Assembly: GCF_034043675.1 (NCBI RefSeq)
Contig: NZ_JAXCLA010000002.1
Location: forward strand, 186,001 to 250,000
Direction of reading: 5' to 3'
Source: KK5 sp034043675
GTDB lineage: Bacteria; Pseudomonadota; Gammaproteobacteria; Burkholderiales; Burkholderiaceae_C
DNA: 64,000 nucleotides
In this document: one piece after another, positions 52,175 through 59,896 of the stretch
How the letters are laid out: every line of letters begins with the position of its first letter
Numbering within the stretch: the stretch's first letter is position 1
The notes under the pieces: generated by a model
Told to the model about the DNA's origin: nothing
Database searches by the model: none
The model's input: the letters and a program-made list of their open reading frames with translations, nothing else
Program-made: the position numbers and the translations under genes

Positions 52175-52936
52175 TCAGTGTGCGTCCGCCAGGCCCGCGC
52201 GGACCTGGTTGCGGCCGCCGCGCTTGGCCTCGAACAGGGCCTCGTCGGCGCGCGCGTAGGCGTCGCCGAAGGCGCCGTTGCCAGGTGTCCAGCTGACGCC
52301 GAAGCTGGCCGTCACGACGCGGCCCGGAAGACAGTCGAACGGGCGGCCGGCGATCGCCTGGCGCATCGCCTCGGCCTGCCGCACCGCGCCGTCGATATCC
52401 ACCCGCGGCAGCAGGATCGAGAACTCCTCGCCGCCGACGCGGCCGATCTCGGCCGGTCCCGCGTGCGCCGACGTGGCACTGCGCAGCCGGTTGACCACCT
52501 CGCAGATCACCGCGTCGCCGGCCGGATGGCCGAAGGCGTCGTTGATGCTCTTGAAGAAGTCGATGTCCAGCACCACCAGCGACAGCTCGCCGCGCTGCAG
52601 GTGCAGGCTCGCGCGTTCGAAGATGGCGCCGCGGTTCAGCGCGCCGGTCAGCGAGTCGTGACGGGCCTTGTATTCGAGCTGGGCGGCGAGCCGGTGCAGC
52701 TCGTCGTTCAGCACGTTCAGCTCGCGTTCCTCGCGGTCGCTGCGGCGGATCAGGCGGCGGCTCTCGCGCATCAGCCGCTCGAAGTGGCCGACCAGGTCGG
52801 ACAGCGCGGCGCGGTACTGCTCGGCGGGCAGCGCCGGATCGTCGCGCGCGGCCAGCGCGCGTTCGAGCGCCGCGGCTTCCTGCTCGAACAGATCGGGGGC
52901 CGGCTTCATCGCGAGGATCTCAGCTGTCGACGGCAT
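52175..52936 (-). CDS. siaD: Diguanylate cyclase, SiaD-like
   Basis: A 253-residue protein with an N-terminal helical coiled-coil region (about residues 15-90) and a GGDEF domain with intact GGEEF (168-172) and SLTGALNR. It makes c-di-GMP. No RxxD inhibitory site is visible upstream of GGEEF. In Pseudomonas, SiaD is activated by SiaC; the adjacent siaC gene here overlaps the start by 17 bases. An ATG at 52909 is an alternative start. Confidence 0.87.
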   Translation of the reverse strand: MPSTAEILAMKPAPDLFEQEAAALERALAARDDPALPAEQYRAALSDLVGHFERLMRESRRLIRRSDREERELNVLNDELHRLAAQLEYKARHDSLTGALNRGAIFERASLHLQRGELSLVVLDIDFFKSINDAFGHPAGDAVICEVVNRLRSATSAHAGPAEIGRVGGEEFSILLPRVDIDGAVRQAEAMRQAIAGRPFDCLPGRVVTASFGVSWTPGNGAFGDAYARADEALFEAKRGGRNQVRAGLADAH

Positions 52937-53315
52937 GGAGCTCGACGTCGAGGTTGGGGAAATCCGCCATCAGCTCTTCACCGAACTCGCGGATCGTGTC
53001 GTCCTCGGCGTCGTGCAGCCACAGCAGCAGCACGCGGCGGCCATCGGCGGCGGCGCGGTCCAGCAGGTCGAACAGCGTGAACAGCATCTTGGTGCTGGAG
53101 CTGTTGAAGTAGGTCAGCGAGACCTCGATGGTCAAGGTGGACTCGGCGGCCGGCTGGGCGAGGAACTCGCGCAGCGCCGCGATCACCGGGTTGTAGAACG
53201 CGGCCGCGTTCTCGGGGAAGGACTCGCCGCGCAGCGACAGGCGCTGCTCCGCGAAGCGGAACTCCACCTCGGGCGAACTGGGCGTGGCCGGGATGTGCAA
53301 GGGGCTCATGCTCAT
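52920..53315 (-). CDS. siaC: SiaC-like protein (DUF1987)
   Basis: A 131-residue protein of the SiaC/DUF1987 family: TPEVEF-type start (SSPEVEFRF), then YFNSSSTKMLF. Thr75 in SSSTK corresponds by pattern to the phosphorylated Thr of SiaC in Pseudomonas. In that system unphosphorylated SiaC activates the cyclase SiaD. It lies between siaB (3 bases after) and siaD, the same order as in the Pseudomonas operon. Two close ATGs (53315 and 53309). Confidence 0.9.
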   Translation of the reverse strand: MSMSPLHIPATPSSPEVEFRFAEQRLSLRGESFPENAAAFYNPVIAALREFLAQPAAESTLTIEVSLTYFNSSSTKMLFTLFDLLDRAAADGRRVLLLWLHDAEDDTIREFGEELMADFPNLDVELHAVDS

Positions 53316-53318
53316 GGC

Positions 53319-53903
53319 TTAGATCGTGGTCTTGAGGACGAACATGGCCGTGGCCGCATCCCCGTTGGTCTTCTGGAACTCGAACTCCAGCGGTTCGCTG
53401 GCGTCGCGGGCCATCGTCAGGAAGCCCAGGCCCGCGCCCTTGCTGTCCTCGGGTGTCTCGCTGCGCAGTTGCTCGCGGTAGCTGGCCTTGATCTCGTCCA
53501 GGGTCATCGTGCGCAGCGTCTCCAGCCGCTCGCGCAGCATGTCGGCCACTTCCAGGTCGACCGGGTTGGCGCACAGCAGGAAGTAGCGGCCCTCCTCGTC
53601 CATGCCGATGCAGACCGAGCCGTGGCGCAGTTCGTCGCGGTCCTGCTGCGGCGGGGTCAGCGCATCGGCCGAGTAGTGGATGATGTTCTGCGCCATCTCG
53701 ACGAAGCAGGAGAACAGGCGCCGGCGGATCGGCCCGGCCGTGCCGGCCTGCTCGAAGCGCAGGCGCACCGCCTCGGCCATCGCGCTGACGATGTTCTGCG
53801 AGAAGTAGCCGACGTAATAGAAGATCACGTTCTTCTGCCGCGCCAGTTCACAGAACTCGCTGTACTGCGTGTAGCGCTCTTGTTCTTTTGGATGGGTGCT
53901 CAT
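53319..53903 (-). CDS. siaB: SiaB-family kinase
   Basis: A 194-residue protein of the SiaB family (DUF6272) with a HATPase-like ATP fold: FVEMAQNIIHYS at the N-box position and GAGLGFLTMARD at the G-box. In Pseudomonas SiaB phosphorylates SiaC and so counters the phosphatase SiaA. The ATG at 53903 overlaps the siaA stop as ATGA; it is followed by siaC. Confidence 0.9.
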   Translation of the reverse strand: MSTHPKEQERYTQYSEFCELARQKNVIFYYVGYFSQNIVSAMAEAVRLRFEQAGTAGPIRRRLFSCFVEMAQNIIHYSADALTPPQQDRDELRHGSVCIGMDEEGRYFLLCANPVDLEVADMLRERLETLRTMTLDEIKASYREQLRSETPEDSKGAGLGFLTMARDASEPLEFEFQKTNGDAATAMFVLKTTI

Positions 53904-55129
53904 GAGGGAAGTCGGAAACCGAAAAGCGTGAGGTCGTCGCGGCGGAACTGTCCGCCCTGGTAGTCGGCCAGCTCGGCCATCAGTGCGGCGCCGAGGCGAG
54001 GCATCGGCAGCTCGCGGTGGCGCACCAGCGCGTCGCGCAGCCGGCGCTTGCCGAAGGCGATGGACTTGGGGCCGCCGATCTGGTCGATCAGGCCGTCGGT
54101 GCAGGTCATCAAGAGCGAGCCGGGCTTCAGCGCGATCTTCTTGCTGGTCCAGCGCGCGTCGGACGGCGTGTCGGCATAGCCCATGCCGAGCCGGTCCGCG
54201 TCCACGATCTCGACGCCGGCCTGCCCCGGTTCCAGCAGCAGCAGCGGCGTGCGCGCGCCGGCGTAGGAGAGCGTCTGCGTGGTCGCGTCGAACCACAGGA
54301 AGGCTGCGTCCAGGCCGTCGTTGGAGGCCGTGGTGACACCGTCCTGCTGGGCCAGCGCGCTCTTGATGGCCAGGCTCACCTCAACCATCAGCGCGGCCGG
54401 GTCCTGCGGGCCCAGCTTGTCCAGCGCCTGCTTCAGGGCCGAGAAGGCGATCAGGGTCAGGAAGGCGCCCGGCACGCCGTGGCCGGTGCAGTCCGCCACC
54501 GCGGCGAACCAGCCATCCGGGAAGTCGACGAACTGATAGAAGTCGCCGCCGACCGTGTCGCGCGGCTCCCAGACCAGGCAGGCATCGCCCAGCCGGTTGG
54601 AAAGCGCATCGGCCGAGACGCTCAGCATCGAGCGCTGCAGCACGCTGGCGTACTCGATGCTCTGCATGATGTGGCGGTTGCGCTCGGCCTGCTGTTCGGC
54701 GATCACGCGCATCAGCTCCAGGCCGTAGCCCAGGCCCTTCAGCTTGCCGTCCTCGACAACGAGAAAGCCGTCGGCCAGGGCCTTCTCGCCCGACTCGACC
54801 GTCAGCAGCGCGAGCTGCTCGATCGTCGTGGCCGCATCGACGATCAGCGGTTCCTTGTCCATGAAGGCGATGCAGCTCTTCTTCTCGAACAGCTCCTTGT
54901 AGAAGGGCTTGGAGATCTGCGAGAGGAACAGCGAGCGGTTGATCAGGCCGATCGGGCGGCCGTCCTCGACCACCGGCAGGCTCACCATGTCGCGGTGACG
55001 GCCGAGGATCTCGTAGACCTGCGCATTCGTGTGCTCGGGCGTGGCGGCGACGCAGGCGGCCGCGAGGTCGCCAGCCACGGGCTGGGCGAATCGCGCACGC
55101 GGCGGGGCCAGGGTTTGGGCAAAGCTCAA
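53900..55129 (-). CDS. siaA: PP2C/SpoIIE-family phosphatase with CBS-like N-terminus, SiaA-like
   Basis: A 409-residue cytoplasmic protein. Residues about 20-150 resemble a pair of CBS-like modules (VVEDGRPIGLINRS, then LVVEDGKLKGLGYG). A short coiled-coil linker follows, then a PP2C/SpoIIE domain with the metal-binding motifs GGDFYQFV, DCTGHGVPGAF, TCTDGLIDQ and RRDDLTL. It should remove phosphate from SiaC. Unlike Pseudomonas SiaA it has no transmembrane sensor region. The start is TTG at 55129 with GGGAG eight bases upstream; TTG 55144 is the alternative. Confidence 0.85.
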   Translation of the reverse strand: MSFAQTLAPPRARFAQPVAGDLAAACVAATPEHTNAQVYEILGRHRDMVSLPVVEDGRPIGLINRSLFLSQISKPFYKELFEKKSCIAFMDKEPLIVDAATTIEQLALLTVESGEKALADGFLVVEDGKLKGLGYGLELMRVIAEQQAERNRHIMQSIEYASVLQRSMLSVSADALSNRLGDACLVWEPRDTVGGDFYQFVDFPDGWFAAVADCTGHGVPGAFLTLIAFSALKQALDKLGPQDPAALMVEVSLAIKSALAQQDGVTTASNDGLDAAFLWFDATTQTLSYAGARTPLLLLEPGQAGVEIVDADRLGMGYADTPSDARWTSKKIALKPGSLLMTCTDGLIDQIGGPKSIAFGKRRLRDALVRHRELPMPRLGAALMAELADYQGGQFRRDDLTLFGFRLPS

Positions 55130-55155
55130 GAGTGGTGCTCCCAACGACGATGGAG

Positions 55156-55165
55156 TAACGAGTTA
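55156..55165. promoter_or_regulatory. TAACGAGTTA element upstream of siaA
   Basis: This is the reverse complement of the 10-mer TAACTCGTTA found at 39248-39257. It lies 27 bases upstream of the chosen siaA start in the 144-base region between siaA and the YdeI-like gene. Confidence 0.3.
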
Positions 55166-55273
55166 TTTGTACGGAGCGTACGCACGCGCGGCGCCGGCTC
55201 TATGACAGAACGTTGACAAGACGTGTCCCCCGTGCCGAAGCTCACGAAATGGGCGCGAAGCTAGACTGCGCCG

Positions 55274-55870
55274 ATGGCATCGCCCAACACGCAACCCGAG
55301 TTCTTCGAAGGCCCCGAGGCACTGCGCCGCTGGCTGGCCGCGCATGGCGCGGAGGCGACCGAGCTGCACGTGGGCTTCGTCAAGGCCGGCACCGGGCGGG
55401 CCAAGCTGAGCTGGCCGCAGGCGGTGGACGAGGCCCTGTGCGCCGGCTGGATCGACGGCGTGCGCCACCGCATCGACGACGAGCACTACCGCATCCGCTT
55501 CACGCCGCGCAAGCCCAGCTCGCACTGGAGCGCCATCAACATCGCGCGCATCGCCGAACTGCGCGCGCAGGGCCGGATGACACCGGCCGGCGAGGCGGCC
55601 TTCGCCGCGCGCAGCGAGGAACGGTCGGCCCGCATGCCCCACGAGCAGAAGGACGAGTTCATCGCCTTCGGGCCGGCCGAGCTGAAGGCCCTGCGCGCCG
55701 ACAAGGCGGCCTGGCGCTACTTCGAGGCCTCGCCGCCCGGCTACCAGCGCGTGGCCATCTGGCGCGTGATGAGCGCCAAGCGGCCCGAGACGCGCGAGCG
55801 CCGCCTGGCCGACCTGATCGCCGCCTGCGCGAAAGGCCGCCGGCTGGAGTCCGCGCGCAGCAAGACCTGA
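55274..55870 (+). CDS. YdeI/OmpD-associated-family protein
   Basis: A 198-residue YdeI-like protein: ELHVGFVKAGTG, then LSWPQAVDEALCAGWIDG, and FTPRKPSSHWSAINI, all typical of this family, with the C-terminal YdeI repeat-like helices. The family is linked to peptide or bacteriocin resistance in annotation, but the molecular function is unclear. ATG 55274 is in the normal place. It is divergent from siaA. Confidence 0.9.
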   Translation: MASPNTQPEFFEGPEALRRWLAAHGAEATELHVGFVKAGTGRAKLSWPQAVDEALCAGWIDGVRHRIDDEHYRIRFTPRKPSSHWSAINIARIAELRAQGRMTPAGEAAFAARSEERSARMPHEQKDEFIAFGPAELKALRADKAAWRYFEASPPGYQRVAIWRVMSAKRPETRERRLADLIAACAKGRRLESARSKT

Positions 55871-55974
55871 CCCCGGTCAGCCATCCTCCCCCGTCGTGCG
55901 GATACAGGGGACGCCGGGTCAGTTGACGGTCAGGATACGGCGACCACGCTGAGGGCCTGCGAAAGGAGTTCATC

Positions 55975-56748
55975 GTGGCCAAACCCAAGACCAATGCCCG
56001 CTTCGGCTGGGTCCCCGACCTGCCCGACCATCGCGACCACACCTTTGCCGCGCCGGTGGCCGTGCAGGCCAACCTTCCGCCCAAGGTCGACCTGCGGCCG
56101 CTGTGCCCGCCCGTCGTGGACCAGGGCCAGCTCGGCAGCTGCACGGCCAACGCGATCGGCAATGCCCACCGCTTCGACCAGATCAAGCAGGGCGCGCCGA
56201 AGAACTTCATGCCCTCGCGCCTGTTCATCTATTACAACGAACGCGCGATGGAAGGCACGGTGAACAGCGACTCGGGCGCGCAGATCCGCGACGGCATCAA
56301 GAGCATCGCCAAGCTGGGCGTCTGCGACGAGGCGGACTGGCCCTACGTGATCACCAAGTTCAAGACCAAGCCGCCCGCCCCGCTGTTCAAGAAGGCGCTG
56401 GCCAACCAGGCGCTGACCTACCGGCGCCTGACGCAGAACGCCTCGCAGATGAAAAGCTGCCTGGCCTCGGGCTATCCCTTCGTGTTCGGCTTCACCGTCT
56501 ACGAGAGCTTCGAATCGCAGGTGGTGGCCAAGAGCGGCGTCGTGCAGATGCCCGCCGCCAGCGAATCGGTGCTGGGCGGCCACGCGGTGATGGCGGTCGG
56601 CTACGACGACAAGAGCCAGCGCTTCATCGTGATGAACTCCTGGTCCACCAGCTGGGGCCAGAAGGGCTTCTTCACGATTCCCTACGCCTACCTGATCGAC
56701 ACCGGCCTCGCATCCGACTTCTGGACGATCAGCACCATCGCCACCTGA
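55975..56748 (+). CDS. Papain-like (C1) cysteine peptidase
   Basis: A 257-residue peptidase with all papain residues: Gln50 (oxyanion) and Cys56 in DQGQLGSCTANA, His203 in GGHAVMAVGY, and Asn221 in NSWSTSWGQKGFF. No signal peptide or inhibitory propeptide is visible, so it begins close to the mature fold and is probably cytoplasmic or exported by another route. The start is GTG with AAAGGAG six bases upstream. The substrate is unknown. Confidence 0.92.
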   Translation: MAKPKTNARFGWVPDLPDHRDHTFAAPVAVQANLPPKVDLRPLCPPVVDQGQLGSCTANAIGNAHRFDQIKQGAPKNFMPSRLFIYYNERAMEGTVNSDSGAQIRDGIKSIAKLGVCDEADWPYVITKFKTKPPAPLFKKALANQALTYRRLTQNASQMKSCLASGYPFVFGFTVYESFESQVVAKSGVVQMPAASESVLGGHAVMAVGYDDKSQRFIVMNSWSTSWGQKGFFTIPYAYLIDTGLASDFWTISTIAT

Positions 56749-56886
56749 ACACCCGCCCGCACCCAGATAACTGTCCGGTGACATCGGCACATAACGCTCT
56801 ACCTCGGTGGATTCCCTCGGGGGCATGCGTTGTGGTTACTTAGGACTATCATTTCCTCGGCATCACAAGGGAGCGAGGAAAAAACA

Positions 56887-57522
56887 ATGGGTGAGAAGAT
56901 GGCATTCCGGGCCCGCAACCCGGAGCAGACGCGGGCCGACATCCTGGCCGCGGCACGCGCGGAGTTCGCAAAGCTGGGCCTGGCCGGCGCGCGGGTCGAC
57001 ACGATCGCCGACGCCTCGGGCGCGAACAAACGGATGATCTACCACTACTTCGGCGGCAAGGAACAGCTGTTCGAAGCGGTGATCGAGGAGGCCTACGTCG
57101 GCATCCGCGCTGGCGAGAGCGAGCTGGGCCTCGACGAGATGACCCCGACCGACGCGCTGCATGCGCTGGTCGTGGCGACCTGGCAGTACTACCTGGACAA
57201 CCCCGAGTTCATCACGCTGGTGAACAGCGCCAACCTGCACCAGGCGCGCCACATCGCCGGCAACAAGCAGCTGCGCAAGCTGCAGAAGGCCTATGTCGAG
57301 CGGGTCGCCGGGATCCTGCAGCGGGGCGAGGCGCAGCGCAAGTTCCGCAAGGGCATCGACCCGGTGCAGCTCTGCATCACGATCGCCGCGATCGGCTTCT
57401 ACTACCTGACCAACCGCCACACCGGCGGCGTGCTGTTCGGCTTCAACTTCATGAGCCGCGACGCCCTGGCCAAGCGCCTGCAGTTCAACCTGGACACGGT
57501 GATGCGGCTGGTGCTGGTCTAG
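56887..57522 (+). CDS. TetR-family regulator
   Basis: A 211-residue TetR regulator with the helix-turn-helix at residues 15-60 (TRADILAAARAEFAKLG, then GANKRMIYHYFGGKEQL) and a TetR_C-like ligand domain including DNPEFITLVNSANLHQ. Target genes are not clear; it stands alone between a peptidase and a convergent c-di-GMP gene. The ATG at 56887 has GAGG about nine bases upstream. Its TAG stop shares CTAG with the stop of the opposite gene. Confidence 0.9.
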   Translation: MGEKMAFRARNPEQTRADILAAARAEFAKLGLAGARVDTIADASGANKRMIYHYFGGKEQLFEAVIEEAYVGIRAGESELGLDEMTPTDALHALVVATWQYYLDNPEFITLVNSANLHQARHIAGNKQLRKLQKAYVERVAGILQRGEAQRKFRKGIDPVQLCITIAAIGFYYLTNRHTGGVLFGFNFMSRDALAKRLQFNLDTVMRLVLV

Positions 57523-59858
57523 CGGCCGTCCGCCACGCCGTCTGCAGCGATTTCCAGCTCGCGGCGCGGCAGCCGCGCCAGCCAGTGCGCCTCGATCTCC
57601 GCCACCGACAGCGGTCGTGCGAAGTGGAAGCCCTGGACCTGGTCGCAGCCCTTGCGCTTGAGCAGGTCGGCGGCGACCTGGGTTTCCACGCCCTCGGCGA
57701 CGACCGTCATGCCGAAGCCGTGGGCCAGCTGGATCGAGCTGCGCACGATCCGGCGGTCGCCCTCGTCGGTGTCCAGATGGGTGACGAACATCCTGTCGAT
57801 CTTCAGCGTGTCCACCGGCAGACGCTTCAGGTAGGCCAGCGAGGCATAGCCGGTGCCGAAGTCGTCGATCGACAGCCGCACGCCGATCGCGCGGATGTCG
57901 TGCAGGCGCTTGAGCATCAGCTCCGGATAGCGCATCACCGCGCTCTCGGTGACCTCCAGCTCCAGCAGCTGCGGCGGCACATCGGCATCGGCCAGCAGGG
58001 TGCGCACCGTGTCGGCGAAGTGCTGCTCCAGCAGGTTGTTGGCGCTGATGTTGACGGCCACCGGCATCTCGTGGCCGATCGCGCGCCAGCGCGCCACCTG
58101 GCCGATCGCCTTCCTCAGCACCAGCTCGGTGAACGGATGGATCAGCTCGGTCGTCTCGGCCAGCGGCAGGAAGCTCACCGGCGGGATCGGGCCCTTGGTC
58201 GGATGCGTCCATCGCGACAGCACCTCCAGCCCGACCAGCGCGCCGTCCGCCAGCCGCAGCTTGGGCTGGTAGACCAGGGTCAGGGTCTCGTCGCGGATCG
58301 CCTTGGCGAACTCGGCCCGCATCGCCAGCGCCTCGGGCGTGAAGTGGTCCAGCGTCTCCTCGTACGCGCGGTGCGAGGCGAGGTCCTGCTTGGCCCGGTA
58401 CATCGCGATGTCGGCGCAGCGCAGCAACTCGGTCGAGGTGCGCGCGTCCGCCGGATGGGCCGCCACGCCAATGCTCGCCGTCACGGCCAGCTCGACGCCG
58501 TGGATGATCATCGGCGTGTTCAGCGCGGCCTGGATTTCCTCGCACAGGCGCGTCACCGCGCCGGCTTCGTTGCCAGCTTCGTTGCTGTCGGCCGGCAGGT
58601 CCGGCACGCAGATCGCGATCTCGTCGCCGCCCAGCCGCGCGACGCAGGCGCCGCGCCCCTCGACCAGCGTCTTCAGCCGCGCGCCCAAGGTCTTCAGCAC
58701 GGTGTCGCCGGCCGCGTGGCCCAGGGTGTCGTTGATGTCCTTGAAATTGTTGAGGTCCAGCAGCAGCACGTGGAAGCTCTCGCCGACCAGCGCGCGCCCG
58801 ATCAGGCCGTCCACGAAGGCGCTGAAGGCGTAGCGGTTGGGCAGGTCGGTCAGGAAATCGTGGCGGAGCATGTACTCCTGCCGGTCCATGTGGTCGCGCT
58901 GCTGCAGCAGCGCGCGGCGCAGGCGCAGGCCGAACACGAGTACCGCCAGCACGCCCACGCTCAGCACCATCAGGGGCCCCATCGCCAGGCTGCGCCACTG
59001 GGCCTCCAGCGCCGTCTCGGGCACGCCGGTGGAGGCGATCAGCGGCAGCACGGCCGAGTTGGAGTAGCCGAAGATCGTCGGCCGGCCGTCCACCGTGCTG
59101 GCACGCGCGAAGCTGCCGCTGGGCGTGGCGGCGCAGATCTTCAGCACCACCTCCGGGACCGGCTTGCCGTTGGCCTCCAGCACGCCTTCCTCGGTGCGGT
59201 AGCGGATCAGGCGGCGGCCGTCGGTGGTGAACACCGTGACGAAGCTGCCCGGCAGCACGCGCAGGCTGGACGCGTTGGACAGCAGCCGGGTGGCCGGCAC
59301 CAGCGCGAACACGACGCCGCCGGCGTCGAGGCTGGCCGGCGCGGGGATCTCCACCGGCATGTACCAGATCTCGCTATCCGGCAGCCGCACCAGCGAGCCC
59401 AGGCGCAGGCCGCCGGCCGGCACGTCGAAGCTGAGGGTTCTCGCGGCGGCTGCGCTCAGGTGGATCTCGCCGGCCGCATCGACCAGCAGCAGGCCCTGCT
59501 CGGTCCGCATGCCCAGGTAGGTGGACAGCGTGTCGTAGCGCATCGCGACGCGCAGCGCGTCGAGCCGGTCCTGGCGCGAGACGACGGTGCGGCCGCTGAG
59601 GTCCGCCGCGACGTTCTGGACGCTGAAAATCGGCTGCGTCAGCAGCTCGGTGATCGAGGACTGCATCGCGACCGCCAAGTCCTCCTGGTTGCGATGCGCC
59701 GTGCTCCAGACCTGGGTGCGGTCCCGCACGACCAGGTAGACCGCCGTGCCCACCAGCAGCAGCATCGCCAGGCCCAGCATCAGGGCCGAGCGCCGGTAGC
59801 GCCGGGCGAACTGGGCGCCGCGCTGCGGACTGATCAGGGGGTCGGCGCTGCTGCTCAT
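57519..59858 (-). CDS. Membrane GGDEF-EAL c-di-GMP receptor/enzyme
   Basis: A 779-residue protein: transmembrane helix 1 (about 25-46), a periplasmic sensor domain of cache type, helix 2 (about 290-313), a GGDEF domain with LGGDEIAI and an EAL domain. The GGDEF motif is GGDEI, close to active forms. The EAL domain has EVL in place of EAL but keeps NISANN, EVTESAV, IDDFGTG and AEGVET, so phosphodiesterase activity may still occur. The ATG at 59858 was chosen; the frame is open to 59939 but overlaps the histidine kinase. It is 38 bases from that kinase. Confidence 0.9.
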   Translation of the reverse strand: MSSSADPLISPQRGAQFARRYRRSALMLGLAMLLLVGTAVYLVVRDRTQVWSTAHRNQEDLAVAMQSSITELLTQPIFSVQNVAADLSGRTVVSRQDRLDALRVAMRYDTLSTYLGMRTEQGLLLVDAAGEIHLSAAAARTLSFDVPAGGLRLGSLVRLPDSEIWYMPVEIPAPASLDAGGVVFALVPATRLLSNASSLRVLPGSFVTVFTTDGRRLIRYRTEEGVLEANGKPVPEVVLKICAATPSGSFARASTVDGRPTIFGYSNSAVLPLIASTGVPETALEAQWRSLAMGPLMVLSVGVLAVLVFGLRLRRALLQQRDHMDRQEYMLRHDFLTDLPNRYAFSAFVDGLIGRALVGESFHVLLLDLNNFKDINDTLGHAAGDTVLKTLGARLKTLVEGRGACVARLGGDEIAICVPDLPADSNEAGNEAGAVTRLCEEIQAALNTPMIIHGVELAVTASIGVAAHPADARTSTELLRCADIAMYRAKQDLASHRAYEETLDHFTPEALAMRAEFAKAIRDETLTLVYQPKLRLADGALVGLEVLSRWTHPTKGPIPPVSFLPLAETTELIHPFTELVLRKAIGQVARWRAIGHEMPVAVNISANNLLEQHFADTVRTLLADADVPPQLLELEVTESAVMRYPELMLKRLHDIRAIGVRLSIDDFGTGYASLAYLKRLPVDTLKIDRMFVTHLDTDEGDRRIVRSSIQLAHGFGMTVVAEGVETQVAADLLKRKGCDQVQGFHFARPLSVAEIEAHWLARLPRRELEIAADGVADGR

Positions 59859-59896
59859 CGTGAGGGAAATCGAGGTCGGGGCGGCGGGAGCTACGG

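Noticed and set aside
50359..52296. Plus-strand open frame of 645 residues
   Set aside because: Antisense to the HAMP-GGDEF-EAL gene; no recognisable family or ribosome site.
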